A DNA stretch of 64,000 nt from Limosilactobacillus fastidiosus (lineage in GTDB: Bacteria; Bacillota; Bacilli; Lactobacillales; Lactobacillaceae). This document shows, in pieces, positions 61,017 to 64,000 of this stretch. The position numbers and the translations under genes are program-made. Below the pieces are notes generated by a model. That model saw only the letters and a program-made list of their open reading frames with translations, made no database searches and was not told the origin of the DNA. Position 1 is the first letter of the stretch. Every line of letters begins with the position of its first letter. The stretch spans positions 62,001-126,000 of the forward strand of contig NZ_JACIUZ010000044.1 of the NCBI RefSeq assembly GCF_014145505.1, in the 5' to 3' direction.

Positions 61017-61493
61017 ATGGCTGAAGAAAAAACATTTCCAATGACCTTGGAAGGAAAACAAAAGCTTGAACAAGAACTAGAAGACCTTAAATTAAAGCGT
61101 CGTCCAGAAGTTATTAAGCGAATTAAGATTGCTCGAAGCTATGGTGATCTTTCAGAAAACTCTGAATACGAATCAGCAAAAGATGAACAAGCTTTTGTTG
61201 AGAGTCGGATTTCGCAAATTGAAAATATGCTTCAATATGCTGAGATTATTGATAATGAAGATGTTGATAAGGATGAAGTATCGATGGGGCGGAAGGTAAC
61301 AATTCAGGAACTTCCTAATGAAGAACCTGAAAGTTACCAAATTGTTGGTGAATCTGAATCAGATCCATTTGCTGGTAAGATTTCTAACGAATCACCAATG
61401 GCTAAAGGACTTCTTGGCCATAAGGTTGGTGAAGAAGTTGAAATTGAAATTCCTAATGGCACGATGAAGGTTAAAATTTTAAGTGTGGAGTAG
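61017..61493 (+). CDS. greA: Transcription elongation factor GreA
   Basis: A 158-residue GreA: N-terminal coiled coil ([37 protein letters not shown]) with acidic tip residues Asp/Glu and C-terminal FKBP-like domain ([34 protein letters not shown]). It rescues backtracked RNA polymerase by stimulating transcript cleavage. ATAGGAGTG upstream. Followed by a terminator. Confidence 0.97.
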   Translation: MAEEKTFPMTLEGKQKLEQELEDLKLKRRPEVIKRIKIARSYGDLSENSEYESAKDEQAFVESRISQIENMLQYAEIIDNEDVDKDEVSMGRKVTIQELPNEEPESYQIVGESESDPFAGKISNESPMAKGLLGHKVGEEVEIEIPNGTMKVKILSVE

Positions 61494-61497
61494 AAAA

Positions 61498-61535
61498 AAT
61501 GAGGTTGGAAAATTATTTCCAACCTTATTTTGTTT
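61498..61535 (+). terminator. Terminator after greA
   Basis: AAATGAGGTTGGAAA / TTTCCAACCTTATTT with TGTTTT. Confidence 0.85.
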
Positions 61536-61641
61536 TAACTTGCCATTAAATCACAATATTAGTTCAACAAAGGGAATATCTTTTTTGTTAGTTAATGAAA
61601 CTGCTATCATAAAGTATGAAAACTGGAGGGGTGTGAAAGAT

Positions 61642-62034
61642 ATGAAAATGATTATAACTGATGCCGCTAATGATTGGTTTAAGGATAATCTTGGATTAGA
61701 AAACGGTGGAGGGGTGAAGTTTTATGGGAAGACATACGGTTCAACTGAAGTTCACCATGGCTTTTCCCAGGGATTTGCTCGGGAAGATGTTCCAGTTTCG
61801 CCCATTCTTGAAGTGAGAAAGGATAATATTAACTATCATATTGATAACCTCGATGAATGGTTTTTTAAGGGATTAATTATGATTGTTGACTACGATAAGA
61901 AGTCTGATGGGCCGGTTTTCCATTTTAAGCATGAAGATGGAGATCCAACTCCTGATGTAGCTGGGTTGGATAAAGATTCAGACGACCATATAGATAATAG
62001 GGCAGACGCTTCAACTGGTGCTTCTGCTCAATGA
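61642..62034 (+). CDS. HesB/IscA-fold (YneR-like) protein without cysteines, copy 2
   Basis: ATG at 61642 after GGAGGGG; the frame is open to 61483 but crosses the greA terminator. The 130-residue protein aligns along its length with that at 28315: MKMIITDAANDWFKDN, GGGVKFYGKTYGS, FSQGFAREDVPVS, NINYHIDNLDEWFFKGLIM and a Ser/Asp-rich tail. It too has no cysteine. A paralogous pair under separate promoters suggests related but non-identical roles, unknown at present. Confidence 0.7.
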   Translation: MKMIITDAANDWFKDNLGLENGGGVKFYGKTYGSTEVHHGFSQGFAREDVPVSPILEVRKDNINYHIDNLDEWFFKGLIMIVDYDKKSDGPVFHFKHEDGDPTPDVAGLDKDSDDHIDNRADASTGASAQ

Positions 62035-62053
62035 AAGTAAATTAATAATGGAT

Positions 62054-62102
62054 AAAAAATTGACTCTAGAGTTCGGATTTCCGTACTTTAGAGTCAATTT
62101 TT
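62054..62102. terminator. Bidirectional terminator
   Basis: AAAAAATTGACTCTA...TAGAGTCAATTTTT with inner CGG/CCG, between convergent genes. Confidence 0.9.
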
Positions 62103-62103
62103 C

Positions 62104-64000
62104 CTATTTAATATTCAAGCCCTCCTTATTCCGTTTCAATCGAGAGAGGAGAAATGCCGTTAGGAGACTGAGAAAACTAATAATTATTCCAGTAATAAGG
62201 TATGGTGGTCGGTAGTGAAGAGTAATATGATGGGTTCCTGGATTAATTTTTAGTGCTAAGAATGTTCCAATTACTTTCTGAGACTTTACTGGGTGATTAT
62301 CAATTTTAGCGTGCCAACCTTTATCATAGGGGATGGTTGTCATTAATACTCCCTGATCTTTTTTAATATTAACCGTTCCTTTAAGGGTGGTTGCGCTCGC
62401 TTGACTAAGTTTTAATGGTGAACGCTGTAGTATTCTGAGGTCATGATTAAATACTTGTTGATTTAGGCGGTACAGGCTAACGTTTTGCATCCAAAGTTCA
62501 GAATGTTTGAGATGGAAAGTGACAATGATTTTTTGCCCTTTTTGGTGATGAGCAACGTTTATGATTACTGTATCTCGATATGTTTGGTATTGACTAAAGT
62601 GACGGTTATTAACAGTAATTGAGGCATCATCTTTAACGTTCGGACCAATGGTTAGGTAATATGAATCGTTAGTAGTAGGGATAATCTCTAGCTTTACGCT
62701 AGCCCCCTCATTATGATGTACTTTTTTGAAAACAGAACCAGTGATTTGGTCAGCACTTTGAACGTTTTGAAAGTCAACTTGATTAAAGTTTTGAACTTCA
62801 AACATTGGCTTCGGTGAGTTTGCTAGGTCTTGGTAGATTTCGGATTGATAAGCCGTTGGATCGTAAGTGTCGCGCGTAGAGTTAAGGATTCGGGAATTAG
62901 CGCCGAAAGCGATCGGGAGAGCAGCCTTATTTTTCCGGATTCCAATGTTACTGGTTACTGCTACCGGTTCTTGGGTATTCCAGTCTGGACGGTAACCAGA
63001 CAGTGGTAGAAATGGCTCTGAGCGCTCGGGATCAATTACCGCCATTGTATAACGGAAGCCTAATAATGAATCGGTTATCTGGGTTCCATTATCATATGAT
63101 ACAAAGCCATCACCAGCTGGTTGCCCAATTGCTCCCATAAATACTGGAAGACTTGGGACAATGGTTGAGCCAAAATGATCACCACCATTAAAACCACTTT
63201 GAAAAGGATCGTCTTTAGTCCGCATAAAGGTCTTAGCAATGCGATAAAAACCATGGTCAGCCTGTTTAACCTTTGCAGTAGCGTTATTAAGTGCTGTGGT
63301 ATATTCCCCGAATTCTGGCTGGCTAACGTATGAAATTTGATTTAATGCGGTATAAGCACTAGTCGAAATATCACAAGTGGCGATTAGTACTAGCAAGAGG
63401 TCGCTCATGATTGGAGATACCGAATGCGGAATCTCTAAGAAAAGAATGCCAACAATTGCAAAACCGAGGCCAATGAGTTTTTGACTATTGTTAATATATG
63501 AAACGGTTAATGTCTCAACATATGTGAAGATAGTAAGAGTAAAAAATAATAAAATAACGAGTTGCCATTTTGATGGTTGAAATCCCTTTTGAAGGCAGGT
63601 AGCTGCTAGAAAGATAACCCAGAAGCAGAAAATAAAGGAAAATCTTGAGGGATACCATACAGGAAATTGTCCGATATGCCAAAAGAGATCGAGAGGCTCA
63701 TAGCAAAATGAAAGAATCAAGAAAGCAGTAATTAAAAAAGCAATGATCCGTTGTCCAAGTTTAATTTTTCGGTTTAAAAAGTATAATGCTAAACCAAACA
63801 TTATTAACATTCCAACGTAAATGTTAGCTTGACCGCTAGGCATTTGGTTAAAGTTGAATGATCCCGGAACAAGCTTAGCTAAAAGTTTTAATGGGTTATA
63901 TTCAAAACGGCTCCTAATATGATTGTTAGTATAAGTCCCCTTACTTTGAAAAAGAGAATAAGTAGTTGGCAATAATACAAAGCAGCTGATCCCAACAGAA
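62104..64000 (-). CDS. yfhO: YfhO family membrane protein (C-terminal part, truncated by window)
   Basis: The minus-strand frame is open to the window edge; about 632 codons are visible, without the start. Hydrophobic segments alternate with loops (LIMFGLALYFLNRKI, IIAFLITAFLILSFCYEPLD, FSFIFCFWVIFLAATCL), then a large extracytoplasmic part (about 200-590) and a last membrane segment with LITGIIISFLSLLTAFLLSR and a basic end. This is the layout of YfhO, a polytopic GT-C-type protein needed for glycosylation of lipoteichoic acid in Bacillus. The long outside domain with many Asn/Thr is typical. Confidence 0.8.
   Translation of the reverse strand, partial: SVGISCFVLLPTTYSLFQSKGTYTNNHIRSRFEYNPLKLLAKLVPGSFNFNQMPSGQANIYVGMLIMFGLALYFLNRKIKLGQRIIAFLITAFLILSFCYEPLDLFWHIGQFPVWYPSRFSFIFCFWVIFLAATCLQKGFQPSKWQLVILLFFTLTIFTYVETLTVSYINNSQKLIGLGFAIVGILFLEIPHSVSPIMSDLLLVLIATCDISTSAYTALNQISYVSQPEFGEYTTALNNATAKVKQADHGFYRIAKTFMRTKDDPFQSGFNGGDHFGSTIVPSLPVFMGAIGQPAGDGFVSYDNGTQITDSLLGFRYTMAVIDPERSEPFLPLSGYRPDWNTQEPVAVTSNIGIRKNKAALPIAFGANSRILNSTRDTYDPTAYQSEIYQDLANSPKPMFEVQNFNQVDFQNVQSADQITGSVFKKVHHNEGASVKLEIIPTTNDSYYLTIGPNVKDDASITVNNRHFSQYQTYRDTVIINVAHHQKGQKIIVTFHLKHSELWMQNVSLYRLNQQVFNHDLRILQRSPLKLSQASATTLKGTVNIKKDQGVLMTTIPYDKGWHAKIDNHPVKSQKVIGTFLALKINPGTHHITLHYRPPYLITGIIISFLSLLTAFLLSRLKRNKEGLNIK

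Overview
The window is a chromosomal segment of a low-GC Gram-positive lactic acid bacterium, most likely Limosilactobacillus (Lactobacillus) reuteri or a close relative. The reasons are heterofermenter-type Lactobacillales gene order, T-box and L20 leaders, class A PBP, PrsA, Ecs and YqeG-YqeM blocks with lactobacillus-like protein sequences, and a GH25 plus triple-LysM endolysin. Species is inferred from protein resemblance, not proven.

Positions 1 to about 11,425 are the right (late) end of a Siphovirus-type prophage. The order is tape-measure C-terminus, distal tail protein, tail endopeptidase with an NlpC/P60 domain, a GH25-like tail protein without catalytic residues, BppU-type baseplate protein, several small adhesion or receptor-binding-like proteins (FN3, Ig-like and two paralogous tip proteins), XkdX, holin and endolysin. 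A mazEF toxin-antitoxin pair, a cluster of small-RNA-like transcription units and a probable attachment region follow. Between xkdX and holin lies a 435-base gap that I read as an undescribed type I toxin-antitoxin-like locus: two divergent overlapping promoters, a 29-residue hydrophobic and basic peptide, stacked hairpins over its ribosome site and start codon, and a 15-base direct repeat that would let the leftward RNA pair with the peptide mRNA.

From 11,497 onward the sequence is core chromosome. 11.5-15.2 kb: ASCH protein, HAM1-like NTPase, a frameshifted membrane gene, DUF2187 protein, tRNA-Gly(CCC), an LDH/MDH-family dehydrogenase and a ThiD-type kinase. 15.2-19.6 kb: T-box-controlled argS and a class A PBP. 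19.7-28.7 kb: YlbF/YheA-type protein, YhaO-YhaN nuclease/ATPase pair, PrsA, HIT protein, EcsAB and TrmB. 29-33 kb: thioredoxin-like protein, YtpR, MurC, Bax inhibitor-like and DUF1275 membrane proteins. 33.3-41.6 kb: replication, repair and translation block polA-mutM-coaE-nrdR-dnaB-dnaI followed by L20-leader-infC-rpmI-rplT. 41.7-48.2 kb: ribosome-assembly and NAD cluster yqeG-yqeH-yhbY-nadD-yqeK-rsfS-methyltransferase-tmcAL-yceD-rpmF. 48.3-50.5 kb: OmpR-type two-component system. 50.6-51.6 kb: decayed permease carrying an insertion-sequence remnant. 51.7-56.8 kb: MATE transporter behind a structured leader, peptide deformylase homologue, YidC, acylphosphatase, rRNA methyltransferase, HD protein and HxlR regulator. 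56.8-64 kb: T-box-controlled pheST, a shortened MltG-like protein, GreA, a cysteine-free IscA-fold protein and the C-terminal part of a YfhO-type membrane protein that runs off the window.

Most promising observations: the type I-like locus at 8.3-8.6 kb; FN3 domains split across adjacent tail genes at the same structural point twice; a ten-G tract in a receptor-binding-like gene; a perfect intrinsic terminator inside a tail gene; the riboswitch-like MATE leader; and the AUA start of infC.
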